Positions 56,823 through 64,000 of a DNA stretch of 64,000 nt are shown here, piece by piece. This DNA comes from Prevotellamassilia timonensis. GTDB lineage: Bacteria; Bacteroidota; Bacteroidia; Bacteroidales; Bacteroidaceae. Every line of letters begins with the position of its first letter. Position 1 is the stretch's first letter. The DNA lies in contig NZ_LT629845.1 in NCBI RefSeq assembly GCF_900106785.1, positions 772,055-836,054 on the forward strand. The letters run 5' to 3'. The position numbers and the translations under genes were made by a program. Below the pieces are notes generated by a model. That model saw nothing but the letters and a program-made list of their open reading frames with translations. It was not told where the DNA came from and ran no database searches.

Positions 56823-57359
56823 CTAATCTGTTACCGTATATATGCTCGGCAGATTGCGACCTTCTCCATCATAATCGAGGCCATAGCCTACTATGAAATC
56901 GTTTGGTATTTCGAAGCAGCAATAGGGGATATCCAAATCAACCTTCAAATTGCCGGGCTTTACCAACAAGGCTGCGATACGTATGTCGCGCGGTTGTTTC
57001 TCGGCGAGCATCTGCAACAGGCTTTTCATTGTCAATCCTGAGTCTATGATGTCTTCAATGATCACCACAGTACGGTCTTTTATATCGTCCTTCAAGCCTA
57101 TCAACTGATGAACCTTACCTGTCGACGCCGTACCCTCGTACGATGCCATTCGTACAAACGTTATTTCGCACGGTGTGTCAATGCCGCGCATCAAGTCAGC
57201 TGCAAAAATGAAAGAACCATTCAATACAGCAAGGAACAAGGGCTTCTTGTCCTTCAGATCTTTGCTTATTTGCGAGGCAATTTCAGCCACACGTGCTTTA
57301 ATCTTTGCTTCGGGTATTGATACCGAAAAGTTACGGTCACGTACTTTAATTTTGCCCAT
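56823..57359 (-). CDS. hpt: Hypoxanthine phosphoribosyltransferase
   Basis: The enzyme (178 residues) salvages hypoxanthine (and usually guanine) with PRPP. The PRPP-binding motif VVIIEDIIDSGLTMKSLL is near residues 93-110. LNGSFIFAADLMRGI near 45 forms the flexible-loop region. FVVGYGLDY-type sequence near the C-terminus (FIVGYGLDYDGEGRNLP) recognises the base. Start ATG 57359. First gene of hpt-adk-obgE-pgeF. Divergent from mutS2. Confidence 0.95.
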   Translation of the reverse strand: MGKIKVRDRNFSVSIPEAKIKARVAEIASQISKDLKDKKPLFLAVLNGSFIFAADLMRGIDTPCEITFVRMASYEGTASTGKVHQLIGLKDDIKDRTVVIIEDIIDSGLTMKSLLQMLAEKQPRDIRIAALLVKPGNLKVDLDIPYCCFEIPNDFIVGYGLDYDGEGRNLPSIYTVTD

Positions 57360-57500
57360 CAGATTGTGTATTTACAGATACCACAGTTTTGTAACAGAAT
57401 TGCCGCACGCACATCAAGACCTGTCCTAAAAGAGGTGTTGTCAGCGCGTACTGTCGGCGCAATCTCGTATTATTTCGCTGCAAAAGTACTATTTTTTTTG

Positions 57501-57508
57501 TACTTTTG
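57501..57508 (+). promoter_or_regulatory. Possible -7 box of mutS2
   Basis: TACTTTTG fits TAnnTTTG and lies 22 bases before the mutS2 start. A -33 element at the usual spacing is not clear. Confidence 0.45.
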
Positions 57509-57530
57509 CCTTCAAATACAAGCAAGATAA

Positions 57531-60140
57531 ATGATTTATCCCGAAAATTTTGAACGTAAAATAGGCTTTAACGAGATACGCACGTTATTAAAAGGACGAT
57601 GTTTGTCAAGTCTTGGCACAGAATGGGTTGATAAAGAACTTCATTTTATGCACGACTTCGAACAAATAAAACAAGCCCTTGACGAGGCAAGGGAATATAA
57701 AATATTTGAAGAACAGACTGACGAGGAGGTTGAAACAGAATTTTTCGATGTACGCGAGGCTCTGTTACGTGCGCGTCCAGAACGCACATTTCTCGAAGAG
57801 CTCGACTTGTTTAATCTTAAACGCTCCATCGCATCCGTTCTGTCGTATGCAAAACTTTTTACCCAAAAGGTTGACGATGAAGCCCTTTCTACAACCGATG
57901 CGGACACCGAGAATAACAGAGGACAAATTAAGTACCTTTATCCGGCCTTGGGCAAGATGGCATGCGACGTGGCCGTATTTCCCGACATCATACGACGCAT
58001 TGACAATATCTTAAACAAATATGGCAAGGTAAAAGATACAGCATCGCCAGAATTGCTCTCATTGCGTCATCAAATTGAAATAACGACCAGAGGTATATCC
58101 CATAGTTTGCGCTCCATCATCAACGAAGCTCAAACATCTGGGTATATTGATCGCGATGTAACCCCTACTCTGCGCGACGGGCGTTTGGTTATACCCGTAG
58201 CCCCTGCATTGAAGCGCAAAATAAAGGGCATCGTACATGATGAGAGTGCAACGGGAAAGACTGTCTTTATCGAGCCATCGGCCGTGGTTGATGCCAACAA
58301 CAAAATTCGCACACTCCGTGCAGCCGAGCGCCGGGAGGTTATTCGTATATTGCAGGAAATAACCATTGAGATACGTCCACACATCCCTGAACTCATAAGT
58401 TCATTGCACTTTTTGGCTCATGTTGATTTTTTACGAGCATTAAATGCATTCAGCAATAGTTTTGGCGCTATTGTGCCGAACATACAGCCAAAACCAAGCA
58501 TCAGTTGGATGCGTGCTATACACCCATTGCTACAACACTCGTTAGCCAAGCATGGAGGAAAGGTTGTGCCACTTGATGTAGAACTGCGCCCAGGACAGCG
58601 TATTCTGCTTATATCTGGCCCAAATGCTGGCGGAAAATCTGTCTGTCTGAAAACTGTTGGATTGTTGCAATATATGCTGCAATGCGGCATGCCTGTACCT
58701 GCCGGCGAAGACTCGTGTCCAGGCATTTTTGATGATATCATGATAGATATTGGCGATGAACAGAGCATCGAGAACGACTTGTCAACCTACTCATCACATC
58801 TTCAGAACATGAAAGTTATGATGAAGTCTGCAAATTCGCGTAGTCTCCTGCTTATCGACGAATTTGGAGGGGGTACTGAACCACAAATTGGCGGCGCAAT
58901 GGCACAAGCTATTCTTAAGCGTTTCATTGACAATTTGAATTTCGGCATTATTACCACCCACTATCAAAATCTGAAACATTTTGCAGAACAGACACGTGCT
59001 GTAGTAAATGGTGCCATGCTTTACGATAGCAAACTGATGCAGCCATTATTCAAACTTAAGGTTGGTAATCCTGGTAGTTCTTTTGCCATCGAAATTGCAC
59101 GAAAGATGGGTATCCCCGCCGACGTGATTGATTATGCTTCAAAATTGGTTGGGAAAGATTATGTCATGAGCGACAAATATGTACAGGACATTGTTCGTAA
59201 CAAAGAGTATTGGGAGGCTAAGCGCCGAAACATTACCTTAAAAGAACAACAATTAGAAAGTACCATCGCACGGTATGAACGGGAGATGACAGACTTCCAG
59301 CTGGAGCGCAAAAGGGTGATGGCTGATGCGAAAGCCGAAGCCAAACACTTAATAGAACAGTCGAATGCCCGTATTGAAAATACAATTCGAAACATTCGCG
59401 AGGCGCAAGCTGAAAAGGAGAAGACTAAAAATCTAAGGAACGAACTTGCCGAATTTAAGACTCAAATTGAAACAGATACCGACGAGCAAGACCGCATTGC
59501 ACGCAAAATTGCCAAAATTCAACGTCGCCAACAGCGTAAAGCTGACGGTGGCGACAGTGCTAAAGCCAAAAGCGCGGCTGAACAAAAAATTGCAGCAACC
59601 AAACTCCGCAATCTTTCTAACAGCTGTAATAGTCAGTCGTCTGTATCGCCTTCAAACAATAACAAAGTCCTACGTGCCGGGAGTTATGTACGCATCATAG
59701 GGCAATCTTCTATTGGACGAATTGAAAGCATATCTGGCAAAAGTGCGCGCGTATTATTCGGCATGCTCTACACCCAAGTGCCTGTTAGCCGCCTCGAATC
59801 TTGCGAAGCACCCAAAGAGGAAAATACTGCTCTCACGCAAAATGCCACGTTCGTCAGCAAGGAAACGCGCGACGCTATGTACGAGAAACGCCTGCATTTC
59901 AAGCCTGAGATAGACATTCGTGGCATGCACATTGACGAGGCATTGACTGCTGTGTCATATTTTATTGATGACGCCATACAACTGGAACAATCAAAAGTGC
60001 GCATATTACATGGCACTGGCACTGGGGCCTTGCGCGAGTTGGTACGCAATTATCTAAAAACAGTACCCGGTGTCAAACATTTTCACGATGAGCATGTACA
60101 ATTTGGCGGTGCTGGCATAACAGTGGTTGACCTTGCATAA
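57531..60140 (+). CDS. mutS2: Endonuclease MutS2
   Basis: MutS2 (869 residues) is a MutS-like ATPase lacking the mismatch-recognition N-terminus. It acts on branched DNA or on collided ribosomes, depending on species. The lever/clamp region runs from about 1 to 330. Walker A GPNAGGKS is at 363-370, and LLIDEFGGGTEPQ follows near 442. A coiled coil fills about 555-690. The C-terminal Smr domain has DIRGMHIDEAL (about 794) and LHGTGTGALRE (about 826). Length is slightly above the norm because of the basic linker (about 665-710). The stop is followed by the IS66-like remnant. Confidence 0.96.
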   Translation: MIYPENFERKIGFNEIRTLLKGRCLSSLGTEWVDKELHFMHDFEQIKQALDEAREYKIFEEQTDEEVETEFFDVREALLRARPERTFLEELDLFNLKRSIASVLSYAKLFTQKVDDEALSTTDADTENNRGQIKYLYPALGKMACDVAVFPDIIRRIDNILNKYGKVKDTASPELLSLRHQIEITTRGISHSLRSIINEAQTSGYIDRDVTPTLRDGRLVIPVAPALKRKIKGIVHDESATGKTVFIEPSAVVDANNKIRTLRAAERREVIRILQEITIEIRPHIPELISSLHFLAHVDFLRALNAFSNSFGAIVPNIQPKPSISWMRAIHPLLQHSLAKHGGKVVPLDVELRPGQRILLISGPNAGGKSVCLKTVGLLQYMLQCGMPVPAGEDSCPGIFDDIMIDIGDEQSIENDLSTYSSHLQNMKVMMKSANSRSLLLIDEFGGGTEPQIGGAMAQAILKRFIDNLNFGIITTHYQNLKHFAEQTRAVVNGAMLYDSKLMQPLFKLKVGNPGSSFAIEIARKMGIPADVIDYASKLVGKDYVMSDKYVQDIVRNKEYWEAKRRNITLKEQQLESTIARYEREMTDFQLERKRVMADAKAEAKHLIEQSNARIENTIRNIREAQAEKEKTKNLRNELAEFKTQIETDTDEQDRIARKIAKIQRRQQRKADGGDSAKAKSAAEQKIAATKLRNLSNSCNSQSSVSPSNNNKVLRAGSYVRIIGQSSIGRIESISGKSARVLFGMLYTQVPVSRLESCEAPKEENTALTQNATFVSKETRDAMYEKRLHFKPEIDIRGMHIDEALTAVSYFIDDAIQLEQSKVRILHGTGTGALRELVRNYLKTVPGVKHFHDEHVQFGGAGITVVDLA

Positions 60141-60180
60141 CCGCAAGGACACCACAAACAATCTGCACCACAAAATTATG

Positions 60181-60206
60181 GTAAGCATCCCATACAGGCC
60201 GTATTG
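60181..60206 (+). repeat. IS66-like terminal repeat, copy 2
   Basis: This 26-mer, beginning gtaagcatcccat, matches the complement of 10365-10390 in 23 of 26 positions. It faces the TnpC-like remnant and so marks the outer end of that relic. Confidence 0.6.
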
Positions 60207-60210
60207 TAGA

Positions 60211-60258
60211 AAACAAATAAGCCAAAGTCAATCTATCAGGACTTTGGCTTATTTGTTT
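60211..60258. terminator. Perfect 18-bp hairpin, possible bidirectional terminator
   Basis: aaacaaataagccaaagt at 60211-60228 is the exact complement of 60241-60258, with a 12-base loop. A T-rich tail follows on the plus strand and an A/T-rich one on the other. It overlaps the stop codon of the IS66-like remnant and could end mutS2 transcripts. Confidence 0.65.
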
Positions 60259-60591
60259 TATACGTAATGGTAAGGTAATAATGTTTCTGGATTGTAATTA
60301 TTTTGCGCAGCGATTTTGAGAAACGTCTTGGATAACCAATCTTTGGGATTTATCCCCAAAAGTTCAAAGGTTTGGATAAGCGTTGATATCACAGCTGATC
60401 GTCAAAGCGTTTCTTTGATAATATTATATCGTTTCCGCCTTTTGGTTCCAAGTCTGATACCTTCCATGAGTAGTACCATTTTATCCCATCTTATATCTAC
60501 AAAAGCAGTTGCATTTTTGATGATGGAATATGGAAGGACTGAGCCTGCCTTGTTCAAGCCGTTTGTAATATACTACAAACCCTCCACGTTC
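60258..60591 (-). pseudogene. IS66 TnpC-like C-terminal remnant
   Basis: On the minus strand the last open stretch reads AVISTLIQTFELLGINPKDW, LSKTFLKIAAQNNYNPETLL, then PYHYV and a stop at 60258. This is the form of the IS66 transposase end (typically an x-LLxTCKLNGINPxxWL...LLP pattern). An in-frame TGA (in ...IIKETL) and other losses occur upstream, and only about 110 codons remain. The matching terminal repeat is at 60181-60206. Identified by pattern only. Confidence 0.55.
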
Positions 60592-62034
60592 TCAATATTC
60601 AAAGATCCAATCAAGATTATCATAAGGGCACCACTTTGCGTAAAGTTCATTTATATAGTAAGCGACGCCAAAGCGTTCCTTGCCCAACTCTTTAGCAGAC
60701 TTATATAGTCTAATATCATTTTGCCTTTCGAGTGTATCCATTCCAGCCTCTATCCATTGCCCAATATTATCACCGTCTTCGTGAAGCATCATTTCTCCAT
60801 GCCAAAAATCAGCTTTATGTGTACCTTCATACTCCTTAGGCATTTCCATATTCACTTCCGAATAATACTGACTGAGGTATTTATATGGTGATTCCAGATA
60901 AAGCCAATTGTGTTCAACAGAATATAAAGCTTCATCGATACCTGTTACAGATGAACCATTCTCATCGGACTCTTGAACATCAAATATTCGATAAGTCCCG
61001 TCTTCCAATTTTCTAAATCTAAATCTTCCAAGAAGAACAAAGCTTCTGCAAACATATATCCATCCATTATCTAGATAGAAACTGTATCGATCTTCCCATC
61101 CTGGCTCAAACGACTTGATGATACGCCGATGTAACTCAGGAGAGATGACCTTTTCTTTAAAAGAGGTTGTTATATGAGTGAAGTGATGATATTCGATATT
61201 TGTACGAGCATCATTCTTTGCCCCAAATACCCTTGCCCATTCTTTTTGTCGTTTAATCTTTGATATAGTTCTATGATACCGTTCGTTGATCTTCAAAGGT
61301 ATGCAAATATCATTGACACAATGATTTTCATCAGCGTATTTCTTCTTGATGAAGTAGTTGCGACATCCATACATAGCTTCAGCGATAGCTCCTGTTAATG
61401 TACCCAAAAGTCTTTTATTTCCTTCCATTCTCATGGCATTGTGCAAAGCACTACCGAAGTCGAAAGCATTGTAAAATGCATCCCAAGCTCTGAGAATGTA
61501 GGGTATAGGAGATTCTTGATTCCGCCAGTCCCAATCGTGACGGCAACCTTTGAAAACACCTCCAAGTTCTGCATAGACTTCATCCTTTGTCTTACCATTT
61601 CTCAACAAGTATATTATCTTACGAAGGAATTGTAAGGAGTACCATGCTTCTTTCTCAATGTTTTGTTCAAAAATTAGACCGCAGTTGTCCTGATTTTTCT
61701 CTTGATACCATGCGCAAGGAATCACTCTTACCATTGCAATTCCTATGGCCATTGTATTATAGTTGTAGTTATAGTCTTGCTTTTCAATCCACTCCTTAAC
61801 TCCTTCAGAGTAGCATACGATATCGTCATGGACAACACGAAACCATGGACGAATGTATTCCTGATATTCTGCTTCGTTCATGAATAGATTAAAGTCAAGT
61901 GCATCTGCAGTTGCAAGCACAGAAAGCCCAAATTCAGAGAGCAATGCTTTCTCTGAAATCAAGAATGGGTAAAACTTCTCATGATCGTTTTCCCAAGTCC
62001 ATGCTGCTAAGTCACCAATAATTGCGCCAATCAT
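60592..62034 (-). CDS. ADP-ribosylglycohydrolase-like protein, motif-poor
   Basis: The 480-residue protein starts MIGAIIGDLAAWTWENDHEK, the typical opening of ADP-ribosylglycohydrolases. It keeps a later AIGIAMVRVIPCAWY (the usual GNGAAMRVSP site) and TLTGAIAEAMYG near 212-223. The metal-binding DD (usually FTDDT near residue 40-60) is replaced by SVLATADALDF. The GDxDT motif near 205 is replaced by EGNKRLLGT. It is therefore probably not an active hydrolase, but may bind ADP-ribose or have another role. Residues about 230-480 are an extension I do not recognise. Last gene of the four-gene cluster, 20 bases after the EVE-like gene. Confidence 0.6.
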   Translation of the reverse strand: MIGAIIGDLAAWTWENDHEKFYPFLISEKALLSEFGLSVLATADALDFNLFMNEAEYQEYIRPWFRVVHDDIVCYSEGVKEWIEKQDYNYNYNTMAIGIAMVRVIPCAWYQEKNQDNCGLIFEQNIEKEAWYSLQFLRKIIYLLRNGKTKDEVYAELGGVFKGCRHDWDWRNQESPIPYILRAWDAFYNAFDFGSALHNAMRMEGNKRLLGTLTGAIAEAMYGCRNYFIKKKYADENHCVNDICIPLKINERYHRTISKIKRQKEWARVFGAKNDARTNIEYHHFTHITTSFKEKVISPELHRRIIKSFEPGWEDRYSFYLDNGWIYVCRSFVLLGRFRFRKLEDGTYRIFDVQESDENGSSVTGIDEALYSVEHNWLYLESPYKYLSQYYSEVNMEMPKEYEGTHKADFWHGEMMLHEDGDNIGQWIEAGMDTLERQNDIRLYKSAKELGKERFGVAYYINELYAKWCPYDNLDWIFEY

Positions 62035-62054
62035 ACAAAGTTTCTGTTATAGTG

Positions 62055-62450
62055 CTACTCAAAGCATTTATCGATGAAGTTTATCTGTTCTTTATTGAGA
62101 ACAGAATACTGAACATATCTACTGATACCTATCGATTCCAGTTCATTATATCCAAGTTCTTCGCCTTCATACATGGCTGCAACAGGAGTGAACTCAAAGC
62201 AATCATTATCAGGAACAAATGGAGCCAACCAACATTTTTCGTCTTGTCTTGGCACGCTTGTGTTGGTTACTTCTAATTTGTATCTGATTTGATAATGTCC
62301 TTTACCTGACATAAAAAGATACACGATGTCACCAACATTAAGTTTCTTGTCAGACTTGTACCAATAGAGTTTGCCGTATAAAGCAATACTCTTTGTATGA
62401 TCAAGGAAACTTTCATTTCCTTTAAGTAATACGTGCTTAATTGCTTTCAT
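62055..62450 (-). CDS. EVE/PUA-like domain protein
   Basis: The small protein (131 residues) has the layout of EVE or PUA-like domains: MKAIKHVLLKGNESFLDH, WYKSDKKLNVGDIVYLFMSG near 30-50, and HYQIRYKLEVTNTSVPR near 52-68. These domains bind modified bases in DNA or RNA and are often joined to nucleases in defence loci. The C-terminal part (YNELESIGISRYVQYSVLN) resembles the helical cap seen in some such proteins. Its start is one base after the stop of the nuclease-like gene. Assignment by pattern, not by search. Confidence 0.6.
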   Translation of the reverse strand: MKAIKHVLLKGNESFLDHTKSIALYGKLYWYKSDKKLNVGDIVYLFMSGKGHYQIRYKLEVTNTSVPRQDEKCWLAPFVPDNDCFEFTPVAAMYEGEELGYNELESIGISRYVQYSVLNKEQINFIDKCFE

Positions 62451-62451
62451 A

Positions 62452-63210
62452 TCAATCTTCTGAACCTTTGTGTTTAATATCTTTGAAAAACTTTGCCATG
62501 ACTATCAATCCTGGATATGCTCTATCATTGTCATAATAAACCATATCTTTATCCATCTCCCATACAGACATAAAATCTGGAGATACAACTGTCTTTAAGT
62601 CTTTGTAAAGTCGGTCAAGCATCACTCTTTCTTGTGAGATATAAGTCTCGCGTATATTGTCAGTCGGATTTGTGCTGCTGTGAGACGTAACGAAATGCAG
62701 ACCAAGGCGAATTACACCTTTTGTTTTTTCCTCAAAGTGTTTTATATCGTCTTTTACATTTCCAAGTTGAATGATATTCATGGTTCTCCATCTTTGCAGT
62801 AAGCGCCCATCGTTTGTGCATGGTGTTTCGAAATTGTCGTAACTATGCTTCACTTCAATAACAACGCTGTAGTCTTTATAAATACACCAATAGTCAATAC
62901 GTCCTTGAGAGTTCTCAATTTCTAATCCCTTCTTTTTGCTGTTTCGAGTCATCGGATATTCAGCAAACGCAAGTCCTTTGCAGAGTGAAACCAATACTGG
63001 CATAATCAGAGTGTCTAATTGACGTTCTCTAAAGACAAATGGTGGCTCATAAATATTATACTTGGTAGAGTTGAAAGCCAATGCATGTTTAGCCATACCT
63101 ATGAAAAGTTTCTTTGTCAATTCATAGGCAACATCATAATATGCTTCATCAGATTCCTTTGCCGAGAAAAGAAAACTTTGGGAGTTTCTTATTGAGTGAC
63201 GAAATTTCAT
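62452..63210 (-). CDS. PD-(D/E)XK nuclease-like protein
   Basis: The 252-residue protein has a restriction-endonuclease-like core: GRIDYWCIYKDYSVVIEVKH places D106 and E119-x-K121 in the PD-(D/E)XK arrangement, with E62 or nearby acids as the extra ligand. The N-terminal half is helical (YYDVAYELTKKLFIGMAKHA). There is no HsdR-like helicase. The C-terminus has MSVWEMDKDMVYYDNDRAYP, of unknown role. Second gene in the cluster, 18 bases after the DUF3800-like gene. I infer a nuclease from the motif. No target can be read from the sequence. Confidence 0.65.
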   Translation of the reverse strand: MKFRHSIRNSQSFLFSAKESDEAYYDVAYELTKKLFIGMAKHALAFNSTKYNIYEPPFVFRERQLDTLIMPVLVSLCKGLAFAEYPMTRNSKKKGLEIENSQGRIDYWCIYKDYSVVIEVKHSYDNFETPCTNDGRLLQRWRTMNIIQLGNVKDDIKHFEEKTKGVIRLGLHFVTSHSSTNPTDNIRETYISQERVMLDRLYKDLKTVVSPDFMSVWEMDKDMVYYDNDRAYPGLIVMAKFFKDIKHKGSED

Positions 63211-63228
63211 ACCAACTTGAAAATTAGG

Positions 63229-64000
63229 TTATTCTACTTCTATTAGTTTTTTGAGCGTACTATATTCAGGATCATCTAACATGAAAATAGTGCCATTACT
63301 TCCTAATCTAATTGCATTATAGCACAGTTTCAATCGATGTAGCATAGGTTCAATTATCCCTTGTGTCTTTTTTATGAAGTCTTCGACCTCGCTTTTCTTG
63401 GATGGCAACTTGTAACCTTTATTGCTACTTGCTATTATCACACCATAATCTCGGAGCTTGGCTATAATTCTATTTCGGAAAGACTGAGTTGAAAGTCTTT
63501 CAAATCCCTTTCGTTCCAAATCATTTTGCAGTTCTTGTGTTGAAATGTATCTTCTCACAGAATTGTTCATGAAACGGAATAAAAGATAGTCAAGAACTGC
63601 AATTTGCATTTTTGAATTTTCATCAGCGTCTTTATTCTCGAATTCCTGCTTGAATGCCAACGCTTTTCTAAAACATAAGTTAGCTACAGTTGCATCATCC
63701 CGACTATCAAAATTAATCTGATCTTCCACACGGAATGTTACTGGATCTCTTGGAAACTCCTGTATTCCTATGATTTTCTTGCCTAAATATGTTTTGTAAT
63801 TAGAACCCTCAGCCTTACTTTTTTTGTTTTCATCATAGCAGAATGCTAAACATCCAGACATAATGTCTGCTAATTGAACAAGAACACCATGTTCACTTTT
63901 ATTAAAACGGAAATTAAACTCATCAAATAAAGAAAGAGCAGGATTATGGTCCTTAATATATTCTGAAAATGATTGCATAAACTCATTGCTACCAGTTTCA
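63229..64000 (-). CDS. DUF3800-like protein with C-terminal winged helix (partial)
   Basis: The frame is open to the window edge, so the N-terminus is missing. The visible 257 codons include ETGSNEF before the Met at 63978. VLVQLADIMSGCLAFCYDE near residue 32 of that Met-started reading matches the end of the DUF3800 (RNase-H-like) fold, where LADxxAG is typical. A winged helix follows: ISTQELQNDLERKGFERLST, then FRNRIIAKLRDYGVIIASSN. It is the first visible gene of the minus-strand cluster. The RNase-H catalytic acids of DUF3800 would lie mostly in the missing part, so activity cannot be judged. Confidence 0.55.
   Translation of the reverse strand, partial: ETGSNEFMQSFSEYIKDHNPALSLFDEFNFRFNKSEHGVLVQLADIMSGCLAFCYDENKKSKAEGSNYKTYLGKKIIGIQEFPRDPVTFRVEDQINFDSRDDATVANLCFRKALAFKQEFENKDADENSKMQIAVLDYLLFRFMNNSVRRYISTQELQNDLERKGFERLSTQSFRNRIIAKLRDYGVIIASSNKGYKLPSKKSEVEDFIKKTQGIIEPMLHRLKLCYNAIRLGSNGTIFMLDDPEYSTLKKLIEVE

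Noticed and set aside
60316-60708. Plus-strand ORF of 130 codons after mutS2
   Set aside because: It lies opposite the IS66-like remnant and the end of the ADP-ribosylglycohydrolase-like gene. The minus-strand reading is meaningful and this one is not.

Overview
The window looks like chromosomal DNA of a Bacteroidales bacterium, most likely Prevotellaceae. The grounds are a complete Na+-NQR operon, a PPi-dependent phosphofructokinase, a serine palmitoyltransferase (sphingolipid synthesis), DUF1573, C_GCAxxG_C_C and Wzi-type proteins, an S16 with a long Ala/Lys/Glu tail, few Shine-Dalgarno sites, and promoters of the TTTG-N19/20-TAnnTTTG type. Species cannot be read from the sequence alone.

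Layout. 1-1620: an ISAon1-like two-ORF insertion sequence with long imperfect terminal inverted repeats. 1654-9177: rnz divergent from mazG, menF and menD (menaquinone), then pfp and a GH25 lysozyme. 9466-18669: rpsP, an IS66 tnpB relic, sphingolipid gene spt, dnaG, a C_GCAxxG_C_C protein, a frameshifted lipoprotein, a TSCPD protein, yebC and pheT. 18892-24952: nqrABCDEF on the minus strand with a textbook promoter and a strong terminator. 24953-34194: a type I restriction-modification locus (hsdM, 35-aa ORF, hsdS, a short winged-helix ORF, hsdR) lying between two repeat-rich non-coding regions that share a 76-bp direct repeat and a GC-rich palindromic element. 34195-50570: housekeeping and envelope genes (zinc metalloprotease, rlmD, mutY, manC, DUF1573, ruvC, YgiQ, Wzi, lipoprotein, EamA, truA, rplI-rpsR-rpsF). 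50781-51168: a compact stable-RNA operon, SRP RNA followed after 4 nt by tRNA-Thr(UGU) and then tRNA-Thr(CGU), with promoter and terminator. 51902-60140: uvrB, pgeF, obgE, adk, hpt, mutS2.

60592-64000: a tightly packed minus-strand cluster of four genes running off the window. It encodes a DUF3800-like protein with a C-terminal winged helix, a PD-(D/E)XK-type nuclease, an EVE/PUA-like protein, and a large protein with an ADP-ribosylglycohydrolase-like N-terminus that lacks the usual metal-binding aspartates. It abuts an IS66 relic. This is the best candidate for an undescribed, probably defence-related, system. The hsd locus and this cluster are the accessory parts; the rest is ordinary core genome.
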